Shown here piece by piece: positions 17,848 through 26,871 of a stretch of DNA of 64,000 nt. The position numbers and the translations under genes are program-made. The notes under the pieces are model-generated. The model was not told the origin of the DNA, ran no database searches, and saw only the letters and a list, made by a program, of their open reading frames with translations. The DNA is from Microbacteriaceae bacterium (GTDB taxonomy: Bacteria > Actinomycetota > Actinomycetes > Actinomycetales > Microbacteriaceae): positions 109,673-173,672 of the forward strand of contig JAODME010000033.1 of NCBI GenBank assembly GCA_025465095.1, given 5' to 3'. Each line of letters opens with the position of its first letter. Position 1 is the first letter of the stretch.

Positions 17848-18713
17848 CACTGGCCGGTTCCGTCGAGAGACTGAACGATCGGGCGGATATAGGAATCGGC
17901 TGCTCGAAGCTCCCGCCCGATTCGCTCGAGCGACCATCCTCCTGTCCCGTGAGCTTTGAGGCTGGCGGCGCCCTCATATCCTGACCGCGCAAGCGCAGAG
18001 AGCAATACCGAGTGATTGAGCGTCCCATTCGGTCTTGGGAGCTGATTCTCGCCGGGACCGAAATTGAGTCCGTCGACTCCATGGCGATAGGCGCGGTCTA
18101 TGTCCCAGATGTAGTAGTAGAAGAGCCGCTTTCTTTCCGCCAAGAAGGCAATCACCTCACTGATCGTGTCTTGCATGACCCACAGATGTGGTGGGGCGAT
18201 GCACACGCCGAGGAACGGGTCGTCAACATCCCGCACGAGCCGCTTGATCTGGGCAAGAGTGTCGACTCCCTCATCCCACCGTTTGTCCTCATTGCCGCCC
18301 GCCTCGAAGTCCGGCGAAAAAGGCACGGTGAGGTGATTTTCGACGGCGATTCTCACGCCGGACTTTCGTCCCGCCTCCACGATCGGCGGCAGGAAGGTGG
18401 ACACGAAGTCCGAGTAGTTCGCCTCACAGTCAAAGATGAGCGTGTCGACCCCGAGCTCTGCGGCGAACTCGACCCGCTCAAGAATCTCCGACTGATTCTT
18501 GCCATACGTGGTCAGCCCACACGGCCTCATCCCGTACTTTTCAAGCACTGCGGAGATCGCGCGTGGATCGTCCCCCGGATTCACGTGATGAGCAAGGGGT
18601 GAGGAGGACGACCACAGGTTGACCTCCGTGAATCCCATCTCGGCGAGGTCGCGCACGGCATCCTCGAAAGCGATGTCGTGATATGGAAGGATTTCAGCGG
18701 TGTATCTGAACAT
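17847..18713 (-). CDS. Second sugar phosphate isomerase/epimerase-like TIM-barrel protein
   Basis: 288 residues of the same superfamily as its neighbour but clearly diverged. Features include EMGFTEVNLWSSSSPLAHHV, GVDTLIFDCEANYSDF, the metal-ligand-like VRIAVENHLTVPFSPDF and FYYYIWDIDRAYRHG. The ATG at 18713 follows AAGAGGACAC, a better start than the upstream one at 18734, which would overlap the alcohol dehydrogenase gene. It lies 17 bases after that gene and couples to the next TIM barrel. Function is inferred only to the level of sugar or ketosugar isomerase, epimerase or hydratase. Confidence 0.87.
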   Translation of the reverse strand: MFRYTAEILPYHDIAFEDAVRDLAEMGFTEVNLWSSSSPLAHHVNPGDDPRAISAVLEKYGMRPCGLTTYGKNQSEILERVEFAAELGVDTLIFDCEANYSDFVSTFLPPIVEAGRKSGVRIAVENHLTVPFSPDFEAGGNEDKRWDEGVDTLAQIKRLVRDVDDPFLGVCIAPPHLWVMQDTISEVIAFLAERKRLFYYYIWDIDRAYRHGVDGLNFGPGENQLPRPNGTLNHSVLLSALARSGYEGAASLKAHGTGGWSLERIGRELRAADSYIRPIVQSLDGTGQ

Positions 18714-18730
18714 GTGTCCTCTTTCTCTCG

Positions 18731-19759
18731 TCACCAGACGAAGACGGCTTTTTCGGTCTCGCGACGATCGAAGGCGCCGAACGCATGCTCGGCCTCCTCA
18801 ATTGAAAACTCGTGGCTGATCAGCTTCTCGACGTCGATGTGCTTCTCTTCGACGAGACGGAGGATTTCCGGCCAGTCGCCGATCGGAAAGTACCAGCCCC
18901 CGACGACAGTCAGGAGCTTGCGGATCAACTGCTCGCTGGGCTTGATTTCCGTCGCCCGTGATTCGCCGACCAAGGCCACGCTGCCCAGCTTTGCCGCGGA
19001 GTCAAGCGCCAGATTTTGGCCAGCCGGATTGCCGGAGCAGTCGATGGCTACCTCGACGCCGCGGCCTCCTGTGAGCTCAAGGATCAGCTTGAGGGCATCG
19101 GCGGAAGAACTGTTGACGATCTCGTCGGCGCCGAGCGACGTCGCCTGGTGCAGGCGGCTGTCGAGAACGTCCACGGCAATCACTCGCGCGCCGAGGGCTT
19201 TCGCGATGAGAACGGCGGCAGCACCCATCGGACCGAGACCGACAATGGCGACCGTCGTCGATCCACTGACCCCTAGTTGCTTCTGCACGTGATATTGACT
19301 GCCCACCATGTCGGTCATGACGGCGCCGGCTCGGAAGGAGATGCTGTCGGGAAGCGGCAGGCAGTTTTTCTCCGGAAGCATGAAGAACTCCGCGTCGCCA
19401 CCGTCGAAGTCGAAGCCGAAGCACTTCCATTGCGCACACAGCATGAGATAGCCCTGGCCGCAGAATTCGCAATGCCCACAGCCGACGGCCAGGTAGCTCG
19501 CTACCCTGTCCCCCACTGAAACTGTCGTGACAGCGCTACCTATCGCGGTCACCACCCCTGCTGCCTCATGTCCGGGCGTTACGCCTCCTGCTTCGGCCGC
19601 GTCGCCGCCGACGATCGGCGCGCCGTAGTAGAGGCTCATGTCGCTGCGACAGATTGCGGAAGCCTTGGTGGCGACGATGACGTCATGTGGGCCGGGCACC
19701 GGGATCGGACGGTCCTCGACACGAACCTTCTTGTCGCCGGGTAGGACAACTGCTCGCAT
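18731..19759 (-). CDS. Zinc-dependent medium-chain alcohol dehydrogenase
   Basis: 342-residue MDR enzyme. The catalytic zinc region has AICRSD and GHEAAGVV. The structural zinc site is present (GCGHCEFCGQGYLMLC, four cysteines). The NAD-binding motif is VAIVGLGPMGAAAVLIAKALGA. Members in sugar loci oxidise polyols or sugars (sorbitol/threonine-dehydrogenase-like). It sits between a binding-protein gene and two TIM-barrel genes, all on the minus strand, so a role in sugar or polyol oxidation is likely. Confidence 0.88.
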   Translation of the reverse strand: MRAVVLPGDKKVRVEDRPIPVPGPHDVIVATKASAICRSDMSLYYGAPIVGGDAAEAGGVTPGHEAAGVVTAIGSAVTTVSVGDRVASYLAVGCGHCEFCGQGYLMLCAQWKCFGFDFDGGDAEFFMLPEKNCLPLPDSISFRAGAVMTDMVGSQYHVQKQLGVSGSTTVAIVGLGPMGAAAVLIAKALGARVIAVDVLDSRLHQATSLGADEIVNSSSADALKLILELTGGRGVEVAIDCSGNPAGQNLALDSAAKLGSVALVGESRATEIKPSEQLIRKLLTVVGGWYFPIGDWPEILRLVEEKHIDVEKLISHEFSIEEAEHAFGAFDRRETEKAVFVW

Positions 19760-19881
19760 TGCTGCTCCTTTTGCTTCTTATGGATCTGTTCGCCGCGGCC
19801 GCAGCTGTGGCCGAATCAGCCGAGCCTGGTCATCGCCGCGGGTACCTCATCGCGAGAGTGTGACGAGTGACCCGCGATCGT

Positions 19882-19902
19882 TGGCCGGCTCGTTTCCGGC
19901 CA
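19882..19902 (-). promoter_or_regulatory. Stem-loop directly after a binding-protein gene
   Basis: Perfect 7-base-pair stem TGGCCGG / CCGGCCA around CTCGTTT. It lies 8 bases past the stop of the gene at 19911-21071, like the hairpins after the other two binding-protein genes. Confidence 0.55.
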
Positions 19903-19910
19903 CTAGACGT

Positions 19911-21071
19911 CTACTCCACGAATGCATCCGCGACGCTGGCCGGCGGGTCGGAGTGGTAGACCTGCTCCCACGCCTCGAGTACGTTCTCATGATCGACCGG
20001 AAGGGCCGCGAGCGCCACGTATGGCGGTATCTCCTTACCGAGGAAGGATCCGGCGGCCAGGCGCGCCTCCGTGACTCCCTGGTCGAACGGACGCTGGGCT
20101 CCGAGGCCGACGATCAGCGCATTCTTCGCGAGGGCGACCGCGACGTTCGTGCCGAGATCCTCAGTGGCGATCTTCAGGTCCTCCCTGCCAGCAGAGCGCG
20201 CTGCGGCCATGACCCCTTCCGCGGGAACGTCCCAAACCGCCCAGATACCGTCGAGATTCGGGTATTGGGTGAGCATGGCATTCGCGACACCTTGCGCGTC
20301 ACCGGCGAAGTCCGGACCGGCGATCCCCTGCTCTTCTACGATGGTGATGTCGGGGAAGTTATCTTCCATAGTCGCCATGAATCCGTCGTAGCGCTGCTGG
20401 GTCACGAAGAAATCCGCCTCGTGATTGATCACCCCGATCTCGCCTGCTCCACCGAGTGCCTGCGCCATGAGGTACGCCGAGACGACCCCGTTACCGTAAT
20501 TATCGGCAGATACCATCGAGACGTAGTCCTCGCCCGCGACGAAGCCGTGCGGGATGTTGTCCATGAAGACGAGTTTTACGCCCGCGTCGCTGGCCGCCCC
20601 GTAGGCGGCCGCCGTGGCTACCGGGTCGGTCGGGATCGAAACGATGATGTCGGGGTCTCTCGTCAGCACCGTCTCAATGTCGGACACCTGACGGGCGGGA
20701 TCGAAATTGGCGTCCGTCACGGCGACTACCTCGACGCCGAGCCGGTCGAACTCGCTCTCCAACCCCTCGATCTGTGCGGTCGACCAGTCATTTCCGCCAT
20801 AGTGCATCACGATTGCAGCGGTCAGGCCGAGACTCTTGATCTTTTCAATTTCGGCGTCGGTCAGATCAGCCGCACTCTCCGGTGCGGGATCCTCGCCGTT
20901 GGGACCCTTGCTGAGAACCGTCCCCGCAACCTCGGCAAGGCCCGCCTCAATCTTCGCGGCGATCTCCGGGTCAACGCTCTTGGCAGTGGCGACTGTGTCG
21001 GCGGGCGAACACCCCGTGAGCGCGAGGGCTCCGGCTAGAGTGACGGCCGCCAGCCTGGAGGTGAGCTTCAT
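19911..21071 (-). CDS. Sugar ABC transporter substrate-binding lipoprotein (copy 1)
   Basis: 386 residues. The signal peptide ends with lipobox ALTGC. The mature part is a Peripla_BP_4 (RbsB-like) domain. Motifs shared with the paralogue at 23481-24632 include VSIPTDPVA, GEDYVSMVS, IAGPDFAGDAQ and AAARSAGREDLKI. By eye the two are about half identical. The ATG at 21071 follows AAAGGAG. No permease or ATPase lies beside it. It heads the run of alcohol dehydrogenase, TIM barrels and SDR, and is divergent from a ROK regulator. It may use the permease/ATPase pair at 25906-28382. Confidence 0.9.
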   Translation of the reverse strand: MKLTSRLAAVTLAGALALTGCSPADTVATAKSVDPEIAAKIEAGLAEVAGTVLSKGPNGEDPAPESAADLTDAEIEKIKSLGLTAAIVMHYGGNDWSTAQIEGLESEFDRLGVEVVAVTDANFDPARQVSDIETVLTRDPDIIVSIPTDPVATAAAYGAASDAGVKLVFMDNIPHGFVAGEDYVSMVSADNYGNGVVSAYLMAQALGGAGEIGVINHEADFFVTQQRYDGFMATMEDNFPDITIVEEQGIAGPDFAGDAQGVANAMLTQYPNLDGIWAVWDVPAEGVMAAARSAGREDLKIATEDLGTNVAVALAKNALIVGLGAQRPFDQGVTEARLAAGSFLGKEIPPYVALAALPVDHENVLEAWEQVYHSDPPASVADAFVE

Positions 21072-21263
21072 TTCTGCGGTTTCTCCTTTGAAAGCGATGG
21101 CTGGGGCACGCTGCGTCGCGGTGAAGAGATTCGGTCGTCGAACCCGCGCGGCGTGCATGTGTTGGCGATGGTACTACTTTCATCGAGCATCACGCAAAAG
21201 TTGACTACGGATGATTGAAATAATGGCGCCTGCAGTGATCTTCTCCTGTGCTTGACTATCGCC

Positions 21264-22442
21264 ATGCACGAGATTGGGCGCGCGCCCGGCGCCAGTGAAC
21301 TGTTTCAGCTGCTGCGTGGCGGCCAAGTCCGCACGCGAGCTGAGCTGGCTTCGCTCACCGGCCTCGCCAGGTCGACAATCGGCCTTCGGCTCGACGAACT
21401 CCTCGCGCTCGGACTCATCAGTCCGGCGGGGGACCTCGCCGTCTCGACCGGCGGTCGTCCGCCCGTGCAATTCACGCTGAACGCGGGCGCCCGAGTGGTG
21501 CTCGCCGCCGATCTTGGAGCAACCCACGCCACCGTAGGAATCGCCGATCTGAGCGGCAAATTGCTCGCCCAGCATCGCGAGCGAGCCAGCATCGACGCTG
21601 GGCCTGAAGTCGTGCTGCAGTGGATGGTCGAAGAGTGCGTCAGGCAGCTGAAATCCATCGGACGTGAGCGAGCCGAAGTGATCGCGGTCGGAATCGGCTT
21701 GCCCGGCCCGGTCGAGCGCAGTTCAGGTCGCGCCGTCAATCCGCCACTAATGCCGGGCTGGGACGGGTTCGACGCGCCGGGCTGGGTGCAGCAGCAGCTC
21801 GATGTTCCGGTGCTCGTCGACAACGACGTCAACATCATGGCACTCGGCGAACGGGCGGTGGCCTTCCCGGGTATCGACGACCTGATTTTCGTCAAGGTCG
21901 CGACGGGTATTGGTGCCGGCGTCATTTCAAGCGGGACGCTCCAACGCGGAGCAGTCGGTGTAGCTGGAGACATCGGTCACGTGCAAGTCGCGAGGGGTCT
22001 GGACATCGCCTGCCGTTGCGGCAACAGAGGTTGCCTTGAAGCGATCGCGGCAGGCCCCGCCATCGCCGAAGCGTTGACCGCGGCGGGGCGTTCCGTTGCT
22101 GATAGCCACGCTGTCATCTCCCTTGTCAAGCAGGGAGATGTTGAAGCTATCCAAGCGGTTCGTCAAGCTGGGCGAGACATTGGCGAAGTGCTCGCTACCT
22201 GCGTCAGCCTGGTGAACCCCGCCGTCATCGCGATCGGAGGTGCCATGGCCCAGGCCGGCGAACACCTCATCGCCGGAATCCGTGAAGCGGTCTACACCCG
22301 TTCGATGCCCCTCGCGACCGAGCACTTGCTGATCGTACAGTCGCGCGTGGGAGAAGACTCCGCGCTGATAGGAGCATCGATGCTCGCCATCGAGGAAGCG
22401 CTCTCACCGGAGCGCATTACGGCAATGGCCGTCAGTGCCTGA
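21264..22442 (+). CDS. ROK-family transcriptional regulator (copy 1)
   Basis: 392 residues. The N-terminal winged helix-turn-helix (SELFQLLRGGQVRTRAELAS, then STIGLRLDELLALGL) is followed by a ROK kinase-like domain. That domain has the ATP-binding-like AADLGATHATVGIADLSG, GIGLPGPVE, VLVDNDVNIMALGE and the zinc cluster CRCGNRGCLEA. Such proteins sense sugars. TTG 21252 is an in-frame alternative; neither start has a clear ribosome binding site. It is divergent from a binding-protein gene and paralogous to the ROK gene at 30651. Confidence 0.88.
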   Translation: MHEIGRAPGASELFQLLRGGQVRTRAELASLTGLARSTIGLRLDELLALGLISPAGDLAVSTGGRPPVQFTLNAGARVVLAADLGATHATVGIADLSGKLLAQHRERASIDAGPEVVLQWMVEECVRQLKSIGRERAEVIAVGIGLPGPVERSSGRAVNPPLMPGWDGFDAPGWVQQQLDVPVLVDNDVNIMALGERAVAFPGIDDLIFVKVATGIGAGVISSGTLQRGAVGVAGDIGHVQVARGLDIACRCGNRGCLEAIAAGPAIAEALTAAGRSVADSHAVISLVKQGDVEAIQAVRQAGRDIGEVLATCVSLVNPAVIAIGGAMAQAGEHLIAGIREAVYTRSMPLATEHLLIVQSRVGEDSALIGASMLAIEEALSPERITAMAVSA

Positions 22443-22448
22443 CCGCGC

Positions 22449-23378
22449 TCAGCCGGCGATTATCGAACGCACGTCGGTGCCGAGGTCGTTGAGGAGTTCC
22501 CTGCTCCCGTCGATCACGCCTGCCGTCCAAAGGAACCCGTGAATCATTCCGCTGTATCGGCGGCGAATCACCGGAACCCCGGCGGCATCCAGCCGCGCCG
22601 CATACGCCTCACCCTCGTCGCGCAGCGGGTCGAATTCTGCCGTCGCGACGATCGCGGCGGGCAGCCTCGACAGATCCTGTGCCTTCAAGGGCGACGCGAG
22701 CGGGTTCTCCCCGTCTTCCGGGGAAGCGAGATAGTTGTTCCAGGCCCAGCGCACACCGCCGGTAGAAAGCAGATATCCCTCTGCGTTTTCGGTCATGGAC
22801 GGAAAAGTCGATTCGTGCTCCACGGCCGGATAGAGGAGAAGTTGGAACGCTATCGAGGGACCATTCTCATCGCGGGCGCGAATGCAAACCGCCGCAGCCA
22901 GGTTGCCGCCCGCGCTATCGCCTCCGACTCCGATCCTCGTGGGATCAAGGTTGAGTGCGGCAGCATTCTCCACGACCCAACGGGTGGCCGCGTATGCGTC
23001 GTCCATCGGCGTCGGAAACGGGTGTTCCGGCGCCTTCTGATAATTGACGGCTACTACCACGCAGCCCGTTCGGTTGGCGATGGCACGGTGCGGGCTATCG
23101 GCCAAGCCGATATTCGAGACCGTGAAGGCACTTCCATGGAAGTAAACGATCGCAGGTAACGGGCCTTCGCCCTCTGGCCGATAGATTCGCGTCGGCAGAT
23201 CGGCGGTCGGTCCTGGGATGAACGTGTGCGTCACCGACGCGACGGGCTCGGTGGCTCCCACGAAATCTCTGGACCAGTCGCCGGCTCTAGCCTCCGCCGG
23301 CGTGGATTCTTCCATCGGCTTGCCACCTTGTCGCGCAAGCACATCGAGCAGTTCTACTACTTGGGGGTGGAGAGGCAT
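22449..23378 (-). CDS. Alpha/beta hydrolase, hormone-sensitive-lipase-like esterase
   Basis: 309 residues. It has an oxyanion motif YFHGSAFTVSN (a variant of the usual HGGG), nucleophile elbow GVGGDSAGGNLAAAV, acidic residue in EFDPLRDEGEAYA and histidine in MIHGFLW. Together these give a full Ser-Asp-His triad. It hydrolyses an ester or lactone. Lying 102 bases downstream of a sugar-binding-protein gene, it may deacylate an imported acylated sugar; that role is inferred. Its end is only six bases from the convergent ROK gene. Confidence 0.86.
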   Translation of the reverse strand: MPLHPQVVELLDVLARQGGKPMEESTPAEARAGDWSRDFVGATEPVASVTHTFIPGPTADLPTRIYRPEGEGPLPAIVYFHGSAFTVSNIGLADSPHRAIANRTGCVVVAVNYQKAPEHPFPTPMDDAYAATRWVVENAAALNLDPTRIGVGGDSAGGNLAAAVCIRARDENGPSIAFQLLLYPAVEHESTFPSMTENAEGYLLSTGGVRWAWNNYLASPEDGENPLASPLKAQDLSRLPAAIVATAEFDPLRDEGEAYAARLDAAGVPVIRRRYSGMIHGFLWTAGVIDGSRELLNDLGTDVRSIIAG

Positions 23379-23427
23379 GCGATTTCGCTTTCTGCTTCGT
23401 CAATGGGGCACTTTGACCTGCCTGGTC

Positions 23428-23466
23428 GTCGTGGGACAGCTCGGACGCGCCGGGCTGTCCCACGAC
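23428..23466 (-). promoter_or_regulatory. Long stem-loop after a binding-protein gene
   Basis: Perfect 13-base-pair inverted repeat (23428-23440 with 23454-23466) with a 13-base loop and no U-tract. It lies between the binding-protein stop (23481) and the esterase start (23378). Confidence 0.7.
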
Positions 23467-23480
23467 CTGGAAGGTTGCGG

Positions 23481-24632
23481 CTACTTCACATAGGCAGCGG
23501 CGAGGTCCTTCGGCGCATCCTCGTGGTAGATGGTCTCCCACGATTCGAGCACGTTGTCGTGATTCACCTGCGCGGGCTGGCTGGCCACGTATATCGGCAG
23601 GTTCGCCTTACCGAGCATGGCCGCAGCTCCGAGCCGGGCCTCCGCCTTCCCCTCGGAGAAGGAGTCGATAGCCGACAGTCCGTAGACGAGATCGTTCTTC
23701 GCGAGGGCGAGCGCGACGTTGGGGCCGAATCCGATAGTGGTGATCTTCAAGTCATCGCGGCCAGCGGAACGCGCCGCTGCCATGATTCCCTCGGCTGGCA
23801 GATCCCACACGCCCCAAGCACCGGCGAGGTCGGGGTTCTTGGTGAGCATGGCGTTCACGGCAGCCTGGGCGTCCCCTGCAAAGTCCGGCCCGATGACCCC
23901 CTGCTCGACTACGGTGATCTCCGGAAACTCTGCGAGCGCCTCCAGGACTCCAAGGTAGCTCTGCTTCGTCGTGAAGTTGTCAGCGTCGTGGAAAACTACG
24001 CCGACCTTGCCCTTGCCACCGACCGCTTGCGCGAGCTGGTAGCCCGAGACGAGCCCGGCGGTGAACCGGTCGTCCGAAACCATCGAAACGTAATCTTCTC
24101 CGCCCACGAAGCCGTTCGGCACGAGGGTCGAGAAGACGAGCTTCACGCCCGCGTCCTTCGCCTTGGTGAACGCATCGACCATTGCCACCGGGTCGGTGGG
24201 GAGCGAAACGATGAAGTCCGGAGACGCAGCGAGCAGCGACTCGATTTGCGTCGTCTGCTTCGCAGGGTCGTTTTCAGCATCGGTCACGCCGACGAGCTCG
24301 ATGCCAAGATTTGCGAATTCCTCCTCGAGACCCGCCACGAGCTGGACCGACCAGGCGTCGCTCATGCTGTGCATCGCAACTCCCGCACTCAAGCCCATGC
24401 TCTTGATCTCGGCAATCTCTGAATCCGTGAGTTCCGTGTCACTGAATGACGACGGGGTTACCCCATTCGGATCGGTGCCGTTGATCGTTCCCTCCAGAGA
24501 AGCGAGGGCCGTTTCGACCTGGGCCGTGATCTTCGGATCCTCGACGGAGCTACTGGTTGCGGCACTCGAGCAACCCGTCGCCCCAAGGGCCACGACGATG
24601 CCCGCCGTTATGACAGCGAGAGTTTTGTTCAT
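23481..24632 (-). CDS. Sugar ABC transporter substrate-binding lipoprotein (copy 2)
   Basis: 383 residues. The signal peptide ends in lipobox GATGC and is followed by an RbsB-like Peripla_BP_4 domain. Motifs include VSLPTDPVAMVDAF, GGEDYVSMVSDDRF, VIGPDFAGDAQAAVNAML and MAAARSAGRDDLKI. It is a clear paralogue of the lipoprotein at 19911-21071. It lies 103 bases downstream of the oxidoreductase/permease/ATPase operon on the same strand. It is therefore the more likely primary partner of that transporter core. Confidence 0.9.
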   Translation of the reverse strand: MNKTLAVITAGIVVALGATGCSSAATSSSVEDPKITAQVETALASLEGTINGTDPNGVTPSSFSDTELTDSEIAEIKSMGLSAGVAMHSMSDAWSVQLVAGLEEEFANLGIELVGVTDAENDPAKQTTQIESLLAASPDFIVSLPTDPVAMVDAFTKAKDAGVKLVFSTLVPNGFVGGEDYVSMVSDDRFTAGLVSGYQLAQAVGGKGKVGVVFHDADNFTTKQSYLGVLEALAEFPEITVVEQGVIGPDFAGDAQAAVNAMLTKNPDLAGAWGVWDLPAEGIMAAARSAGRDDLKITTIGFGPNVALALAKNDLVYGLSAIDSFSEGKAEARLGAAAMLGKANLPIYVASQPAQVNHDNVLESWETIYHEDAPKDLAAAYVK

Positions 24633-24735
24633 GAATGAAGTCTCCTTTGACGGTGTTTGCGGCGCAGCGGGTCGCCCCTACTGCTGCTTGGTTCGGGGAC
24701 AGTATGACAGATAACAGGCGACTTCTGCGCGTTGA

Positions 24736-25905
24736 TCAGACGAAAGTTGCATGCTTGTCGAATGCCAATAGCGAGGAGGATTCTTTTGAGGCCTGCGGAA
24801 CGACGGGAACGACGTCGACCCAGGTCTTCGAACGGGCAGAGGCGATCACAGCGTCGGTGATCGCCGCTGCGCGGTACCCGTCGACGAAGGTCGGCAGACC
24901 GCTCGGGACCCTGCCCTGAAACGACGCATAGGCATCCGCAACGAAGGCGTTGAACGCGTCCTGATAACCCTGAGGGTGCCCAGCCGGAAGGAAGGCGTGT
25001 CGGCGCGCGTCCTCCCCCGTGATGGCGCCCGTCCCGCTCATGATCGTTCGGTTCTCGTTCAGGCCGCCTATCCAGAAAGAATCAGGGCTCTCCTGATTGA
25101 ACTCGTAGGAGCCCTTGTTCCCGTCGAAGGAAAACCAGAGCCGATTCTTTCGCCCGCGGGAGACTTGGCTCACCGTCAACGAACCGGCCGCGGCGCGGTC
25201 GGTTTCGAATAGGATCATCGCCGCGTCCTCCGTCCCCACGCTCGTCGGCGACCCCGAGGAGCCCCGCTTGCCGAAGGAAGTCGTGAAATTAGCGGCAAGA
25301 CGGGTTATGCGGTGGCCGGTCACGAACTCCATGAGGTCGCACCAGTGCACCCCGATGTCGGCGAATGTCCGAGAGATTCCCCCCTGAACTGAATCGACCC
25401 GCCAGTTTGTGGCGGTCTGCGTCGCAAGCCAATCCTGTAGATATGAGCCGTGGAGCAGGAGGAGATCACCCGCCTCCCCCTGCTCGATCCGGGATTTGAT
25501 CTCCTGCACGGCCGGGTAGTAGCGGTAGATGAACGGTACCGCCGTCGGCGTCCTCGCTTTCCCCGCCTGCTCGAGCAGCGCGGACGCATCGGCAAGGGTC
25601 GTCGCGAGCGGCTTCTCGCACACAACCGCCTTGCCCGCCGCCATCGCCGCGAGCGACAGGTCGACGTGCAGGTTATTGGGCGTGCAGACGTGAACGACGT
25701 CCACATCTGGCGAGTTGACGAGCTCGCTCCAGGTGGAAAAACCCGTGCGCACGTGCATCCGCGCCGCCGCATCCTGGGAACGAGTCGGCGTCGAAGCACT
25801 GATCCCGACAACCTCATGCCCGGCCGCTCGTATCGCCCGCGCATGCACGTCCGCCATGAACCCCGCACCGACGATGCCGGCTCTAAGCGTGTTTCCGTCG
25901 GTCAT
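24736..25905 (-). CDS. Gfo/Idh/MocA-family oxidoreductase (second of the locus)
   Basis: 389 residues. The Rossmann start is RAGIVGAGFMADVHARAIRAAG. CEKPLATTLADA carries the EKP motif typical of the family, and GVHWCDLMEFVTGHRI carries the catalytic-region histidine. The family uses NAD(P) to oxidise or reduce sugar hydroxyls, often at C3. It starts directly after the permease stop. By position it could be the reductase that regenerates a normal sugar from a 3-ketosugar (LgdC-like). That assignment is inference. Confidence 0.87.
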   Translation of the reverse strand: MTDGNTLRAGIVGAGFMADVHARAIRAAGHEVVGISASTPTRSQDAAARMHVRTGFSTWSELVNSPDVDVVHVCTPNNLHVDLSLAAMAAGKAVVCEKPLATTLADASALLEQAGKARTPTAVPFIYRYYPAVQEIKSRIEQGEAGDLLLLHGSYLQDWLATQTATNWRVDSVQGGISRTFADIGVHWCDLMEFVTGHRITRLAANFTTSFGKRGSSGSPTSVGTEDAAMILFETDRAAAGSLTVSQVSRGRKNRLWFSFDGNKGSYEFNQESPDSFWIGGLNENRTIMSGTGAITGEDARRHAFLPAGHPQGYQDAFNAFVADAYASFQGRVPSGLPTFVDGYRAAAITDAVIASARSKTWVDVVPVVPQASKESSSLLAFDKHATFV

Positions 25906-26871
25906 CTACTTGCGCCTCGACAGAGCGACAGCGGCAATGATTATCGCTCCGCGGACGACCTGCTGCTGGCTGACGTCCAGGCCGGCGAGAATGAGGCCGT
26001 TGTTCACGAGACCGATGAAAAGCGCTCCGAACAAACTGCCGATGACCGCTCCTCGCCCCCCGAACAGGCTGGTCCCGCCGAGGATTACCGCAGCGATCAC
26101 GGAGAGCTCATCACCGGTGCCCCATTGAAAGCGGCCGGACTGCAGACGCCCTGCGTAGAGCATGCCGGCGACGCTCGCGGCGACAGCCGAGAGCACGAGC
26201 ACGGTGAACTTGATGCGTGCCGTATTGACACCAGTGAAGCGAGCAGCCGTCTCATTGCCTCCCGTGGCGAGCACCTGCCGGCCGAACTTCGTCTTATTCA
26301 TCACCAGGGCACCGACGGCCACGAAAACGAGCGCCCAGACAAGGAGCCCCGGGATGATGCCGATGTCCCCGCCGCCGAACACGGTATTGAAGAAGTTGTC
26401 CGAAATGGGGATGGGCGCCGAGTCGGTGATCCACCGTGCGACGCCGACGACGAGTCCGAGCATCCCGAGCGTGACGAGGAACGATGGCACCTTCAGCCCG
26501 GCCACGAGCCCGCCGTTGATTGCTCCCACGAGCAAGCCGACCCCCAGACCAGCGAGGATGCCCACCACGGTACCGTACTGCGAGATCGCCATCGCGGCCA
26601 CGACGCTGGAAAGCCCCGCGACGCTGCCGATACTCAAGTCGATCTCCGCGGTCGCGATGACGTACGTCATCGCAACCGCCATGACCGAAATACTCGCGGT
26701 CTGGCGCACAATGTTCAGCAGATTATTCGGGCTCGTGAACCCGCTGTCTCCGAGCGTGAGAGCGAAAAAGATGAACACCACGACGAAACCGACGTAGATG
26801 ACGTTCTGACGCCAGTCGACACGGCGGACCGTCGACCAGGCGCCGGCGAAAAAGGTGGATGAAGTGGACAC
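25906..26871 (-). CDS. Ribose/sugar-type ABC transporter permease (RbsC-like)
   Basis: 321 residues with eight to ten hydrophobic segments. RbsC/BPD_transp_2 family motifs are present, including ATAEIDLSIGSVAGLSSVVAA, KVPSFLVTLGMLGLVVGVAR and AAVILGGTSLFGGRGAVIGSLFGA. The ATG overlaps the stop of the ATPase gene by one base, and the next gene starts immediately at its stop. It is the only sugar permease gene in the island and must dimerise to form the channel. Confidence 0.92.
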   Translation of the reverse strand: MSTSSTFFAGAWSTVRRVDWRQNVIYVGFVVVFIFFALTLGDSGFTSPNNLLNIVRQTASISVMAVAMTYVIATAEIDLSIGSVAGLSSVVAAMAISQYGTVVGILAGLGVGLLVGAINGGLVAGLKVPSFLVTLGMLGLVVGVARWITDSAPIPISDNFFNTVFGGGDIGIIPGLLVWALVFVAVGALVMNKTKFGRQVLATGGNETAARFTGVNTARIKFTVLVLSAVAASVAGMLYAGRLQSGRFQWGTGDELSVIAAVILGGTSLFGGRGAVIGSLFGALFIGLVNNGLILAGLDVSQQQVVRGAIIIAAVALSRRK

